Shown here in pieces: positions 43,426 through 51,841 of a stretch of 64,000 nt of DNA (position 1 is the stretch's first letter; each line of letters opens with the position of its first letter). Made by a program: the position numbers and the translations under genes. The stretch spans positions 2,356,001-2,420,000 of the forward strand of contig CP107208.1 of assembly GCA_025758045.1 (NCBI GenBank), in the 5' to 3' direction. The stretch is from Oscillospiraceae bacterium (GTDB lineage Bacteria; Bacillota; Clostridia; Oscillospirales; Ruminococcaceae). Below the pieces are notes generated by a model, which was not told the DNA's origin, did not search any database, and saw only the letters and a program-made list of their open reading frames with translations.

Positions 43426-43760
43426 CATTTGGAGGTATACAACAAATTCAAAAGATAAAAAGTACCTTGAGGTCTCTTTTCTCAAAGTGCGGTTATAAGC
43501 CATTGCCTATAACTTAATAGGCTTTTCCTCTATACGGAGAACCGCATTATGAGTTTGTCGAATGAATAACTCTGGCAATTCCACGCGAAAAACGAAATGG
43601 AATTACCACTGCCATATGCGAATCCTGACGGTACATGATCCACACAGGTGGACATATACTGAAGAATTTGCGTGTGTCAATTTTCAATTCGACAAGATTC
43701 TTTGTCGCTGTCGTTCACCACCAGTATTCCCATCGAAGAAAAAATGATGGGAGTACAGAG
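43426..43760. other. Intergenic region with an imperfect inverted repeat, possible edge of element 2 cargo
   Basis: No convincing gene. TGCGGTT and AACCGCA (around 43490 and 43540) enclose an inner TAAGCC/GGCTT pair, forming a branched hairpin. The DNA changes from the agr locus to the Tn1549-like backbone here, so the left end of that element may lie in this stretch, but no attachment site can be assigned. Confidence 0.4.
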
Positions 43761-44138
43761 ATGATAAAAAGGAACGATGGTATATCCAAAGATGATATAT
43801 GCCAAAACCAATTTACTGCTTATGTGGTTTTGGCAGTAAAACGAAAACGCCAATCTTACATAAAGAAGAAACAGAGAGAGCATGAAAAAGAAACCAGAAC
43901 TAAAAAGGAGGCAGAACAATCCGAATTTAGAACCGCCAGGTATGATATGTGGAGCAGAATGGAGCCGCAAAATGAAAAACTGATGGCTGCTATGCAGCAA
44001 TTAAGTCTCAAAGAGAGGTTTGTTGTCACAGAGTATGTCCTAAAAGGAAAGCCCTTTAAGGAAATTGCTCAAGAAACAGGACTCAAAGAAAAAGGAGTGG
44101 CATCTGCCTATGATTACTTCCTATTAGGAACACTGTAA
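43761..44138 (+). CDS. Small sigma-70-like factor of the Tn1549-type element
   Basis: 125 residues from ATG at 43761. The C-terminal region-4 helix-turn-helix reads LSLKERFVVTEYVLKGKPFKEIAQETGLKEKGVASAY. The N-terminal part is basic and helical (KRKRQSYIKKKQREHEKET). Such truncated sigma-like proteins are typical at the start of Tn916/Tn1549-family elements. It is followed by a terminator, so it is a separate unit from parB. It may promote transcription of transfer or excision genes. Confidence 0.7.
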   Translation: MIKRNDGISKDDICQNQFTAYVVLAVKRKRQSYIKKKQREHEKETRTKKEAEQSEFRTARYDMWSRMEPQNEKLMAAMQQLSLKERFVVTEYVLKGKPFKEIAQETGLKEKGVASAYDYFLLGTL

Positions 44139-44197
44139 ATACAAGGCTTTTCGGAGCCTACAAACCAGAAAAAATAATATTTGATCTATCACATTAC

Positions 44198-44240
44198 GCA
44201 AAAAGCCGTCCGGCATGAAAAACGGGCGGCTTTTTTGCGT
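44198..44240 (+). terminator. Terminator between sigma-like gene and parB
   Basis: GCAAAAAGCCGTCCG (44198-44212) pairs with CGGGCGGCTTTTTTGC (44223-44238); the A/T-rich base of the stem gives it the look of a bidirectional terminator. Confidence 0.8.
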
Positions 44241-44324
44241 GGATAGACGGAAAGGAGGCGCAAAAATAACTACAAAATTTTAGCGTTCAAATTTGTGCAA
44301 CTTTAACGAAAAGGAGGATCGTAA

Positions 44325-45773
44325 ATGGCCGATGAAAAATTGAATACTGGCCCTGCGGAGAATATTTCCCCGGAGGCCGCCGAGCCTATCATTACACCCG
44401 AACAGGCCGCAGCGTCTGAGCCCCAGCAGGAACAGACCGGGCCTGCCATACCTGAGTCCGGCGATGTGGTTGTGTCCTTTGACAAAATCAATGAACTTAT
44501 GGCGGAAAAGAGGCAGAACGCCCGCGCCGAAGTCGAAAAGGCGGAAACCCCCGAAACGCCAGAGGCGGCAGCCCCCGGAGAAACACCGCAGCCCGCCAAT
44601 ACGGAGGAACCGAAAAAGCCGCGCCGTGGCCGTCCGCCGAAAGCGGAAAAGGCTGCGACTGAAAATCAGAAAGCGGAGAAATCGGCTGGGGCCCGCAAGG
44701 GCCGCCCACCCAAGGCGGATAAGGCGGCCCCTGACAAGCCCAAGCCGTCCAAACGAGACAAAGTGTCCCGAAGCGATGGAAAGGCCCCGGATGCCAAGGA
44801 GCCCATTAAGCCCGCACAGGATACGGCACTGAAGGAAACTGCCGCTGTGGAACAGACGGCTCCCGAGCCGACTACACCGCCCCGCCCGGTTGAGGAAGGC
44901 AAGCTGGTTTATCTGAAACTTTCCGAGGTTCATCCGTTTCACACATTCCGTCCGCACCCCTTTAAGGTACGGGACGATGCGAAGATGCAGGAAATCGTTG
45001 CTTCTATCCGCGTAAACGGTGTAATGGTTCCCGGTCTTGCCCGCCCGGAGAAAGATGGAAACGGCTATGAAATTGTAGCGGGCCATCGCCGTACCCACGG
45101 CAGTGAGCTGGCTGGACTGGAGGAAATGCCCTTTATCGTCCGTGAAATGACCGACCACGAAGCGGTACAGGCCATGAAGGACAGCAACAAGCAGCGTGAC
45201 GGGATGCTCCCCAGCGAATTGGCCGCGCTGCTGGAACTCGAGGTTGAGGACATCAAGCATCAGGGCGGGCGGCTGAAAGGTGTTGCGGAAGGCGATGTCG
45301 GGAAACGCTCGGTTGAGATTGTAGGCGAGGCGCATGAAATGAACTATAAAAAGGTCATGCGCTACTTGCGGCTCAACTCCCTTGTGCCGGAGCTTCTGGA
45401 TAAGGTAGACGATAAAAAGATGGGCTTCATGCCTGCCGTGGAGCTTTCCTACATCAAACCGAAAAATCAGAGGCTTATTGCTGTTTCCATTGACGGGGAG
45501 CAGGCTTCGCCCTCTCTGGCCCAGGCTAAACGGCTCCGGGAGCTGGATAAGGAAGGCAAGCTCAACGGCGATGTCATTGACGGTATCTTATCAGAACAGA
45601 AAAAGGAGGATCGAGGCGTGATTATTTCTACTGCGGAACTGGAAAAGTATTTTGGCAAGGAGGTCACTCCCGCCAAAATGAAAGAACAGATTATGTCCCT
45701 GCTGGATGACTGGAAAGAAAAACAGCCGCCGGAGCTGGCAAAAGCCCCGAAAAAGCAGGAACTTGACAAGTAA
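44325..45773 (+). CDS. parB: ParB/RepB-type partition protein with AT-hook-like N-terminus
   Basis: 482 residues. The first ~190 are Pro/Ala/Lys-rich and contain repeats of the RGRPPK type (KKPRRGRPPKAEK, ARKGRPPKADK), like AT-hooks that bind the DNA minor groove. A ParB-N nuclease-like domain follows (YLKLSEVHPFH ... EIVAGHRRTHGSELAGL), then a helix-turn-helix with ALLELEVEDIKHQGG. It probably binds DNA to keep or regulate the element. The repeated CGAGACA-N3-TGTCCC motif (inside this gene and twice downstream) is a candidate binding site. AAGGAGG-type ribosome site at 44311. Confidence 0.85.
   Translation: MADEKLNTGPAENISPEAAEPIITPEQAAASEPQQEQTGPAIPESGDVVVSFDKINELMAEKRQNARAEVEKAETPETPEAAAPGETPQPANTEEPKKPRRGRPPKAEKAATENQKAEKSAGARKGRPPKADKAAPDKPKPSKRDKVSRSDGKAPDAKEPIKPAQDTALKETAAVEQTAPEPTTPPRPVEEGKLVYLKLSEVHPFHTFRPHPFKVRDDAKMQEIVASIRVNGVMVPGLARPEKDGNGYEIVAGHRRTHGSELAGLEEMPFIVREMTDHEAVQAMKDSNKQRDGMLPSELAALLELEVEDIKHQGGRLKGVAEGDVGKRSVEIVGEAHEMNYKKVMRYLRLNSLVPELLDKVDDKKMGFMPAVELSYIKPKNQRLIAVSIDGEQASPSLAQAKRLRELDKEGKLNGDVIDGILSEQKKEDRGVIISTAELEKYFGKEVTPAKMKEQIMSLLDDWKEKQPPELAKAPKKQELDK
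44754..44772. repeat. CGAGACA-N3-TGTCCC motif, copy 1 (inside parB)
   Basis: CGAGACAAAGTGTCCCGAA, a partly palindromic motif also found at 45780 and 47119. The spacing between copies is about 1.0 and 1.3 kb. Confidence 0.5.
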
Positions 45774-45779
45774 CAACTT

Positions 45780-45797
45780 CGAGACACTTTGTCCCGA
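45780..45797. repeat. CGAGACA-N3-TGTCCC motif, copy 2
   Basis: CGAGACACTTTGTCCCGA, just after the parB stop. It shares the flanking CTTCG with copy 3. Confidence 0.55.
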
Positions 45798-46007
45798 GGG
45801 CCCCGCCCTCGCGCAGAGGCTCTGGTGGTATATATCCCCCGTCGCCGCCTGTTTTTTAGTACAGCCGGGAGTGGGCCGTCAAGGGTGCAGCGCACCGCCG
45901 TTTTCGGCGGCTCGCCCTTGACGGTCTGCCCCGGCTGTGCTATTTCCCCGGCAAGCGGCGGGGATATATCCTCCAGAGCCGCCCCTTTCCCAAGACTGGG
46001 AAAGGGC
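45796..46007. other. Long nested palindrome in front of the antirestriction genes
   Basis: A compound structure of about 210 bp. GAGGGCCCCGCCCTC opens it. A 163-bp nested palindrome (45818-45980) has outer arms GGCTCTGG...TATATATCCC and GGGATATATCC..CCAGAGCC. Its middle arms are the CAGCCGGG...CCGTCAAGGG pairing, and the centre is CCGCCGTTTTCGGCGG. A last hairpin CCCTTTCCC/GGGAAAGGG ends it at 46006. Inside is a promoter-like pair TTGACG (45918) and TATTTC (45941), 17 bp apart, pointing to the DUF7768-like and ardA genes. Confidence 0.7.
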
Positions 46008-46055
46008 GTGGGGTTTGGGTTGAACTTTCTTATTAAAATATCGGAGGTATGAACG

Positions 46056-46397
46056 ATGAAACGACCCCTTGCTTATATCACCGCTGCATGGCTCTGCGGC
46101 GATAGCGAAAACGCAGAACTGGCGGCGCAGTATTGCCGCACCGTGTATGAGGCAGGCTTTTCTCCTATTTGTCCGCCTTTGTACTTGCCCCTGTTTCTCA
46201 ATGATGCTGTTCCCGAGGAGCATAAAAGCGGCATCGACATGAGCCGTGACCTGCTCCGCCGTTCTCATGTGCTGGTTGTCTGCGGGCACAGTATGACCGA
46301 ATCCATGAAAAATGATATTGCCGTGGCCCAGCGGCTGGGAATTACGGCAACAACCCTTGAGGGCATCCTGACCGTCAAGGGACAGGGCCGCCGCTAA
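46056..46397 (+). CDS. DUF7768/DUF4406-like protein
   Basis: 113 residues with a nucleoside-deoxyribosyltransferase-like opening (LAYITAAWLCGDSENAELAAQYCRTVYEAGF). An SPICPPLYLPLFLNDA segment and a DLLRRSHVLVVCGHSMTESM strand follow; the Ser/His cluster is in the position of the family ligand site. Proteins of this type are common in clostridial ICEs between parB and ardA, with unknown function. Its stop overlaps the ardA start (TAATG). Confidence 0.65.
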   Translation: MKRPLAYITAAWLCGDSENAELAAQYCRTVYEAGFSPICPPLYLPLFLNDAVPEEHKSGIDMSRDLLRRSHVLVVCGHSMTESMKNDIAVAQRLGITATTLEGILTVKGQGRR

Positions 46398-47110
46398 TGG
46401 CAACCCTGTTTGAAGCCTACGTTACCAACGCCGGAAAGTACAGCGAGGGCCAGCTTGTGGGTGAAACACTGAAATTTCCCACAACCGCCCAGGAGGTGGA
46501 GGCTCTCTTGAAACGGATCGGCGTGGATGGCGTCCGCTATCAGGAAATTTTTATTACCTCTTTCGATGGGGATGTGCTGGGGCTCTATGATCATTTGAGC
46601 GAGTATGAAAATCTGGACGAGCTTAATCATCTGGCCTGCCTGCTTTCCGAGCTTACCTCATCGGAGCTGGAAACACTGGAGGCCGTCCTCGACAGCGGCG
46701 ATCACTGTTCCTCGGTGCGGGACATCATCAATCTGACACAAAATCTGGACTGTTACGGCTTTTACCCCGGCGTATCCGATGAGGAAACGCTGGGGCGTAT
46801 TTATGTGGACGATCTGGAAATGTTGGATGTGCCGGATCAGGTAAAACCGTATTTCGATTATGAGGCGTATGGCCGGGACACCTGCATCCACGAAAACGGC
46901 CATTTTGCCCCGGGCGGCTATGTTGTCAAAGAAAGCGATCATTTCGTGGAAGTGTATCACGGCTTGCAGGATATTCCCAAGGAGCATAAGGTATTCTCTT
47001 TCCCGAAGCTCTCTATCCGGGAGCAAATGGCCGCTTATCAGGAAATCATAGACGGTTCTTCTTTGGAGGGCTACCGTCAAATGCAGAAAAAAGACCGTGG
47101 GGATCGGTGA
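46397..47110 (+). CDS. ardA: ArdA-like antirestriction protein
   Basis: 237 residues, acidic overall, which fits the DNA-mimic mode of ArdA against type I restriction enzymes. Family features are FEAYVTNAGKYSEG(Q) near the N-terminus, GVDGVRYQEIFITSFDGDVLGLYDHLSEYENLDELN in the middle and FDYEAYGRDTCIHE. It protects incoming single-stranded-then-duplex DNA in a new host, so early expression is needed. The nested palindrome upstream could serve that. Confidence 0.85.
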   Translation: MATLFEAYVTNAGKYSEGQLVGETLKFPTTAQEVEALLKRIGVDGVRYQEIFITSFDGDVLGLYDHLSEYENLDELNHLACLLSELTSSELETLEAVLDSGDHCSSVRDIINLTQNLDCYGFYPGVSDEETLGRIYVDDLEMLDVPDQVKPYFDYEAYGRDTCIHENGHFAPGGYVVKESDHFVEVYHGLQDIPKEHKVFSFPKLSIREQMAAYQEIIDGSSLEGYRQMQKKDRGDR

Positions 47111-47118
47111 TGGCACTT

Positions 47119-47136
47119 CGAGACAAATTGTCCCAA
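47119..47136. repeat. CGAGACA-N3-TGTCCC motif, copy 3
   Basis: CGAGACAAATTGTCCCAA between ardA and pcfB, closest to a true palindrome (GACAA-A-TTGTC). Confidence 0.55.
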
Positions 47137-47153
47137 GGAAGGAGGCGGTGTAA

Positions 47154-47633
47154 CTGATTGATGAAGATATTTCCCGGCGCACGATAGCCATATCCGTAAA
47201 AACAACCAAGCTGACGGCGCGGGGACTGGCGTATGTGCTGGGCATGGTGGGCCGGAAGATCCGCAAGGCATACCGTGGGCGGCAAGTACCGCACGGAAAA
47301 CAAAGTGTGCGAAAGCTCATGGCCCACGGTACAGCCACCAACAGCATTGAGCTATCCGGGGATGCCAAGTCCTTTGACCGCGTGGCCCGGAAATGGAATG
47401 TAGACTATGCGTTCTATAAAACCGGGCCGGACAAATACCTGCTGTTTTTCAAGGCTGGACAGGCAGACGCAATGACCGCCTGCTTTTCTGAGTATTCCCG
47501 TAAGGTGTTAAGCAAAGCAAAATCGAACCGTGTTCCCATCCGGGAACAACTGCAACAGGCGGCAGATCAGCTTTCCAAAGAAAAGCCGAAACAGAAAGAA
47601 CGTGCAAAGGAGGTGGCCCATGAGGACAGATAA
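47154..47633 (+). CDS. pcfB: PcfB-like (DUF3801) conjugation accessory protein
   Basis: 159 residues. The segment IAISVKTTKLTARGLAYVLGMVGRKI is typical of PcfB/DUF3801 proteins, which bring the processed DNA to the coupling protein. The start is not ATG or GTG. A stop at 47151 limits the frame, and CTG at 47154 lies eight bases after GGAGG, with ATT at 47157 as the only other early choice. It overlaps the virD4 start by 14 bp, in keeping with the functional link between the two. Confidence 0.8.
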   Translation: MIDEDISRRTIAISVKTTKLTARGLAYVLGMVGRKIRKAYRGRQVPHGKQSVRKLMAHGTATNSIELSGDAKSFDRVARKWNVDYAFYKTGPDKYLLFFKAGQADAMTACFSEYSRKVLSKAKSNRVPIREQLQQAADQLSKEKPKQKERAKEVAHEDR

Positions 47634-47928
47634 GATTAGAAAATATCTCATTCCAAACATTCCCTATCTGTTCATCCTGTGGGCGTTCCTCAAGCTGGGA
47701 ACGGCCTACCGGCTGGCGGCGGGTAACGATTTTGCACATAAGCTCATCGGGCTGGGCCAGACGATTGGCCCGGCCTTTGCTGACTTTGCGCCCGGTCTTG
47801 CTCCGCTGGATTGGCTTGTCGGTATTGTAGGAGCCGTTGGTTTCCGGCTGCTGATCTATTTCAAAAGCAAGAACGCTAAGAAGTTTCGGCGGGATGCAGA
47901 ATATGGCAGCGCCCGGTGGAGTGCATAA
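47620..47928 (+). pseudogene. virD4: virD4/traG coupling protein, 5' fragment interrupted by IME 1
   Basis: 102 residues. Two membrane helices (IPNIPYLFILWAFLKL and LDWLVGIVGAVGFRLLI) are followed by the conserved KKFRRDAEYGSARW, where the sequence breaks off into SA and stop. The family continues with GTEKDIKPFVDP, and exactly that continuation is found at 55603, on the other side of a 7.7-kb insertion. The VirD4 ATPase links relaxed DNA to the mating channel. In this state no full-length protein can be made from the gene unless the element excises. Confidence 0.92.
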
Positions 47929-47975
47929 TTTTAAGTGTAAATGACACATACATGGACGCACAGGAGGTTATGCAC

Positions 47976-49826
47976 ATGACTGATTATAGCAAAATTACAG
48001 CCCTTTACTCCCGCCTTTCCGTGGGCGACGAGGACAGGGACGGCGGCGAGAGCAACAGCATACAGAACCAAAGAATATTTTTGGAGAACTATGCCAGAGG
48101 GCAGCACCTAACCAATATCCGGCACTACATCGACGATGACGAAAGCGGCAGATTTTTTGACCGTTCCGCCTACTCCCGCATGATGGACGATGTGGAAAAC
48201 GGGAAAATCGGTGTCTGCATTATGAAAGACCTCACCCGCTGGGGGCGTGACTATCTCCAAGTCGGCAACGCGATGGAGATATTCAGACGGAACAATGTGC
48301 GCTTTATCGCGGTCAACAACGGGATAGACAGCGAGAAGCCCGACACATTGGAGTTTGCGCCCTTTATCAATATCATGTCGGAGTGGTACGCAAAGGACAT
48401 CAGCAAGAAAGTGAAAACGGGCATTAAGACCAAAGGTATGAGTGGAAAGCCGATTGTCACCGAAGCCCCTTACGGCTATGTCAAAGACCCGGACAACAAG
48501 GATTTTTGGATAATCGACGAAGAAGCCGCCGAGGTTGTCCGTTTGATTTTCCGTCTGTTTATCGGCGGGAAAAACCGCAACCAAATCGCCGTACATCTGA
48601 CACAGGAGCAAATCCCAACCCCCACTTTCTACATGAAAGACCGCGGGCGGGGAACCTGTAAAAATAAGACGCTCAACGAGGATAACCGCTGCAAGTGGAA
48701 CAAAGTCACCTTGACCAATATCCTCACACGGCAGGAGTATTGCGGCGATGTGGTCAACTTCAAGACCACAAAGCATTTCCGGGATAAACATAACCACTAT
48801 GTAGACCGGAGCCAGTGGCACATCACAGAAAATGTGCATGAGCCGATTATCAGCCGCAGCGATTTTGAAACCGTACAGCGGATTTTGGAAAACGCACCCG
48901 TCAGACGCCCCAACGGGGACGGGGAAATCCACCCTTTATCCGGCTTGCTTTTCTGTAAGGACTGCGGCGCAAAAATGCACATTCGTATAGATTACCGGAA
49001 CGGCGGCAAGCGGCACGTTGCTTTTTGCAGCGAGTACCACAAGGGAAAAGCCAAGAACCCCAAATGCCATTCCCCGCACATCATGGACGCGGACTTGCTC
49101 ATGCAGACCATCGCGGAAGTGCTGAAGAAAATCGAGGACTATTCTATCAGCAACCGGGCGGAGTTTGAAGCATTAGTGAAAAAGAACCTTGCCATGCAGC
49201 AGACCGACCAGACCAAAAAGCAGCAGAAGCGTATTCCGCAAATCACGACGCGCCTTGAACAGATTGACAAGGTGCTGAACAAGCTCTATGAGGACAACGC
49301 CCTCGGCACGATCCCGCAAGACCGTTATGAGCAGATGTCGCAGAAGTATTCGGAAGAATACTACACGCTGAAAGCGGAGCTTGCCACGCTCCAAAAACAG
49401 CTATCCGCTTATGAGAACGCGGGAGGACGGGCGCAGAAGTTTTTGAAGCTGACGGAACGCCATGCCGCCTTTACCGAGCTTACCCCCGCCATTCTCAACG
49501 AGTTTATCAGCCGGATTGAAGTGCATGAGCGCGACCAGAAAAGGGCGAGATACGCAATCCAGCACATCAGCATATATTTCAATTATATCGGCAAGTTTGA
49601 GAACGAAGTGACACAGCTTGCAGAGCCGACCGAGCAGGAAATCCGGCAAATGCGGGAGGAAATCGAAGAAGCCAAAAAGGAAAAGAGCCGCGCCTACCAC
49701 CGCAACTATTCAAGGGAATACCGGGCGAGAAATCTTGAAAAGCAGCGGGAGTATGACCGCATGAAAGCGCGGGAATACCGGGCAAAGAGAAAGGCACAGG
49801 CAGCCGCCGCACAGCCCGCACAGTAA
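47976..49826 (+). CDS. Large serine recombinase of IME 1
   Basis: 616 residues from ATG at 47976 with AGGAGG upstream. The N-terminal resolvase domain carries the nucleophile in ALYSRLSVGDED (Ser near residue 12) and the VCIMKDLTRWGRDYLQVG helix. A recombinase domain follows, then a zinc ribbon with CKDCG and a later Cys pair, a coiled coil and a DUF4368-like, Lys/Arg-rich C-terminus. It integrates and excises the element without needing long homology. It sits 57 bp inside the left end of the element, the usual place. Confidence 0.92.
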   Translation: MTDYSKITALYSRLSVGDEDRDGGESNSIQNQRIFLENYARGQHLTNIRHYIDDDESGRFFDRSAYSRMMDDVENGKIGVCIMKDLTRWGRDYLQVGNAMEIFRRNNVRFIAVNNGIDSEKPDTLEFAPFINIMSEWYAKDISKKVKTGIKTKGMSGKPIVTEAPYGYVKDPDNKDFWIIDEEAAEVVRLIFRLFIGGKNRNQIAVHLTQEQIPTPTFYMKDRGRGTCKNKTLNEDNRCKWNKVTLTNILTRQEYCGDVVNFKTTKHFRDKHNHYVDRSQWHITENVHEPIISRSDFETVQRILENAPVRRPNGDGEIHPLSGLLFCKDCGAKMHIRIDYRNGGKRHVAFCSEYHKGKAKNPKCHSPHIMDADLLMQTIAEVLKKIEDYSISNRAEFEALVKKNLAMQQTDQTKKQQKRIPQITTRLEQIDKVLNKLYEDNALGTIPQDRYEQMSQKYSEEYYTLKAELATLQKQLSAYENAGGRAQKFLKLTERHAAFTELTPAILNEFISRIEVHERDQKRARYAIQHISIYFNYIGKFENEVTQLAEPTEQEIRQMREEIEEAKKEKSRAYHRNYSREYRARNLEKQREYDRMKAREYRAKRKAQAAAAQPAQ

Positions 49827-49845
49827 AACAGAATAACCGTCAACC

Positions 49846-49882
49846 AAGAGGGATTTTCCGAACTACGGGAAATCCCTCTTTT
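49846..49882 (+). terminator. Terminator after the IME 1 recombinase
   Basis: AAGAGGGATTTTCC pairs with GGGAAATCCCTCTT, followed by TTGCG. It is placed 20 bp after the stop. Confidence 0.8.
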
Positions 49883-49905
49883 GCGCCCAAAGAAAGGAGC
49901 CGCCT

Positions 49906-50097
49906 ATGGCAAAACAGACCCCCGACAGTATCATCACGACCCAGAGGAACGGGCAGACCATTGTTGCGGAGTTATTTTTCAATCACAGCAGCACAGAAAC
50001 ATTCCGCGACAAGCTGCTCAAACTGGTGCTTGCCGACAGTTCGCGTTTATCCGCGTTTGACGGTCAAGAACCGGAAAAAACGGAAATCTTGCGATAA
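49906..50097 (+). CDS. TnpW-like small transposon protein
   Basis: 63 residues beginning MAKQTPDSIITTQRNGQTIVAELFF, the pattern of small TnpW-family proteins of Tn4451-like elements. A conserved HSSTETFRDKLLKLV helix follows. AAAGGAG precedes the start. The function of TnpW is not established. It lies where Tn4451-type elements carry small accessory genes and may tune recombination or expression. Confidence 0.65.
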   Translation: MAKQTPDSIITTQRNGQTIVAELFFNHSSTETFRDKLLKLVLADSSRLSAFDGQEPEKTEILR

Positions 50098-50230
50098 CAG
50101 CCGCCCCGACGATACACTCCCCGTCTGGGCGGTTTCTATTTGAAAATCCTCATTTTCCCCAAGTCAAGAGCCGGGAAAAACACCCGAAAAATGCCCCTAT
50201 TGCGTAACAGGGGCGCAGAAAGGAGAGTTT

Positions 50231-50527
50231 ATGAGAACAGGGCTTACGAAGCAGGAAAAGACCACCGATATTTGGTTTGACGAGAAAGACCCCCTTATCC
50301 ATATCCGCACCCACAACACCGACTTAAAGAAGCGGCTTGCCGCCTACGCCGGACAGCACCCCGACCAGTGCCGCCAGACCGACGCAGACCCCGAAACGGA
50401 CTGCATGGAGTTTGATATTGCAAAGGGGCGTTTCTCTTTCCGTCTGACCGCCCCATACAACGAGGAACGGCGGGAAGCTGCGCGGCGGTCTGCCAGAGAA
50501 AACAAGGCCACTGACAGGCTGAAATGA
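50231..50527 (+). CDS. Hypothetical IME 1 protein (98 aa)
   Basis: Starts with GAAAGGAGAG upstream of ATG. It is a compact alpha/beta protein with IWFDEKDPLIHIRTHNTDLKKRLAAYA and a closing FDIAKGRFSFRL strand, then a basic Arg/Lys-rich tail. No membrane segment. Similar proteins recur in Tn4451-like elements, sometimes under misleading chaperone labels; no function known. A GCCCCT/AGGGGC hairpin lies at about 50190-50215, just before it. Confidence 0.55.
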   Translation: MRTGLTKQEKTTDIWFDEKDPLIHIRTHNTDLKKRLAAYAGQHPDQCRQTDADPETDCMEFDIAKGRFSFRLTAPYNEERREAARRSARENKATDRLK

Positions 50528-50632
50528 GGTGGATTTATTCATAACCATGTGCTATGATATTTATAGATAGTGAAACTTCCTTTCAATTTTTTCGTCTATA
50601 CAAGTAACAGAGAAGAACAGGAGGCTTGTTCC

Positions 50633-51463
50633 ATGAGAAAAAAGAGATTGATGATTGCAATAGCTTGTATCATTTTAGTAGGTATCGCGGTAATCGTATT
50701 TTTTTCACAACAGGGGAAAAAACCGTATAAGGATTTGGACGCAGCGCAGATTGTTTCCGCTAAAGTGTTATTAACACCGCCAGACAAAACGATTGAGATT
50801 GAAAATATCCAAGAATTAGTTGAATATTTGAATGATGTTGTTGTCTATAATGAGGATAATTCTTACACAGAGTATGATGGACAAGGCGTTGTTTTTACCT
50901 TGACTATGGTAGACGGTACACAAACAGATATTATGGCGTATAACCCATTTATTGTCATTGACGGTATCGGTTATAAGACAAAATATGAGCCATGTGAAGC
51001 ACTCAACAGCTATGCAAATGAATTACTAAACTCTGGGACTGCCAATATAATTTTGGAAGAACCGCCCACATTAAGCGTTGTGAGTGACGAAACCGCTATC
51101 GGCGCAGTATTAGGAACTTATTCGTGGCAAAAAACAAATATTGACGGAACTGCTGAAAGCACAATAGCTGATAGCCCACACCCGTTAGAGTGCAAGGATC
51201 TGTTGTCCCCGCCATTTGAAACAACAGAAACAACAGCTACATTAAGATTTACAGAAGACCCAGATACAATTTTAAGTGTGCAGTGCTGGAGTGACGAACA
51301 TTGGGGAGAGCCTGCTACAAACAGCGAAGATGTAACTATTGTTGGAAACGTACTCACTCTTAAACTGGGCGGATATATTTATGAAGTAACAGCTGAATGG
51401 AATACTGAAAATGGCTATGGCGGAACAGCAAGCTATTTTATATATTTGAAAACAGCAGACTGA
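50633..51463 (+). CDS. Membrane-anchored hypothetical protein, IME 1 cargo
   Basis: 276 residues from ATG at 50633 (ACAGGAGG upstream). One N-terminal helix (LMIAIACIILVGIAVIVFF) anchors an extracellular domain rich in beta strands, Thr and acidic residues. It is distinctly AT-rich compared with the GC-rich transfer genes around it, which marks it as cargo acquired separately. IME 2 carries a smaller gene with the same layout at 59838. Function unknown; a lipoprotein-like surface role is possible. Confidence 0.6.
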   Translation: MRKKRLMIAIACIILVGIAVIVFFSQQGKKPYKDLDAAQIVSAKVLLTPPDKTIEIENIQELVEYLNDVVVYNEDNSYTEYDGQGVVFTLTMVDGTQTDIMAYNPFIVIDGIGYKTKYEPCEALNSYANELLNSGTANIILEEPPTLSVVSDETAIGAVLGTYSWQKTNIDGTAESTIADSPHPLECKDLLSPPFETTETTATLRFTEDPDTILSVQCWSDEHWGEPATNSEDVTIVGNVLTLKLGGYIYEVTAEWNTENGYGGTASYFIYLKTAD

Positions 51464-51481
51464 AATTGAATAGCCACCCAC

Positions 51482-51513
51482 AAGGGCAGCCGAGAAAATC
51501 GACTGTCCTTTTT
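51482..51513 (+). terminator. Terminator after the IME 1 cargo gene
   Basis: AAGGGCAGCCGA pairs with TCGACTGTCCTT (10 of 12), followed by TTTCT. Confidence 0.75.
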
Positions 51514-51545
51514 CTATGCCGACAGGCAGAAAGGAGCGACCACCC

Positions 51546-51839
51546 ATGACGAAACCGAGAACAAAAACCTTTGAAGAACTGACCGCCGAGATTGAGGACG
51601 GAAAGAAGAAAATTCGGCAGTTTGAGAACCGGGAAAAAATGTTGCGTCAGAAGTTATCCAAAGAGGAACGCAGAACGCGCAGCCACCGCCTTATCGTCCG
51701 GGGCGCAGTCTTTGAAAGCATTGTGCCGGAAGCAAAGAACATGACCGACGAGGAAGCCACAGCACTTCTCCGGCTTGCCTTGACGAGTGAACCAGCGCGG
51801 GAATATCTGAAAAAACGAGCCGAGGGAGCGACAAGCTGA
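51546..51839 (+). CDS. DUF3847-like mobilization accessory protein, IME 1
   Basis: 97 residues from ATG at 51546. The N-terminal half is a long charged coiled coil (EELTAEIEDGKKKIRQFENREKMLRQKL) and ends KRAEG. The family is regularly found directly upstream of MobQ relaxase genes, as in IME 2 (60490-60849), so it probably helps the relaxase at oriT like a MobC-type protein. GAAAGGAG precedes the start. DNA binding is inference; no HTH is visible by eye. Confidence 0.65.
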   Translation: MTKPRTKTFEELTAEIEDGKKKIRQFENREKMLRQKLSKEERRTRSHRLIVRGAVFESIVPEAKNMTDEEATALLRLALTSEPAREYLKKRAEGATS

Positions 51840-51841
51840 AA

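Noticed and set aside
43490..43550. Branched hairpin that looked like a possible tRNA or small RNA
   Set aside because: Arm lengths do not fit a tRNA cloverleaf and no anticodon or T-loop sequence is present.
43620..43660. CACACAGGTGGACATATACTG considered as a Tn916-type end
   Set aside because: Only a short loose resemblance; no matching right end in the window.
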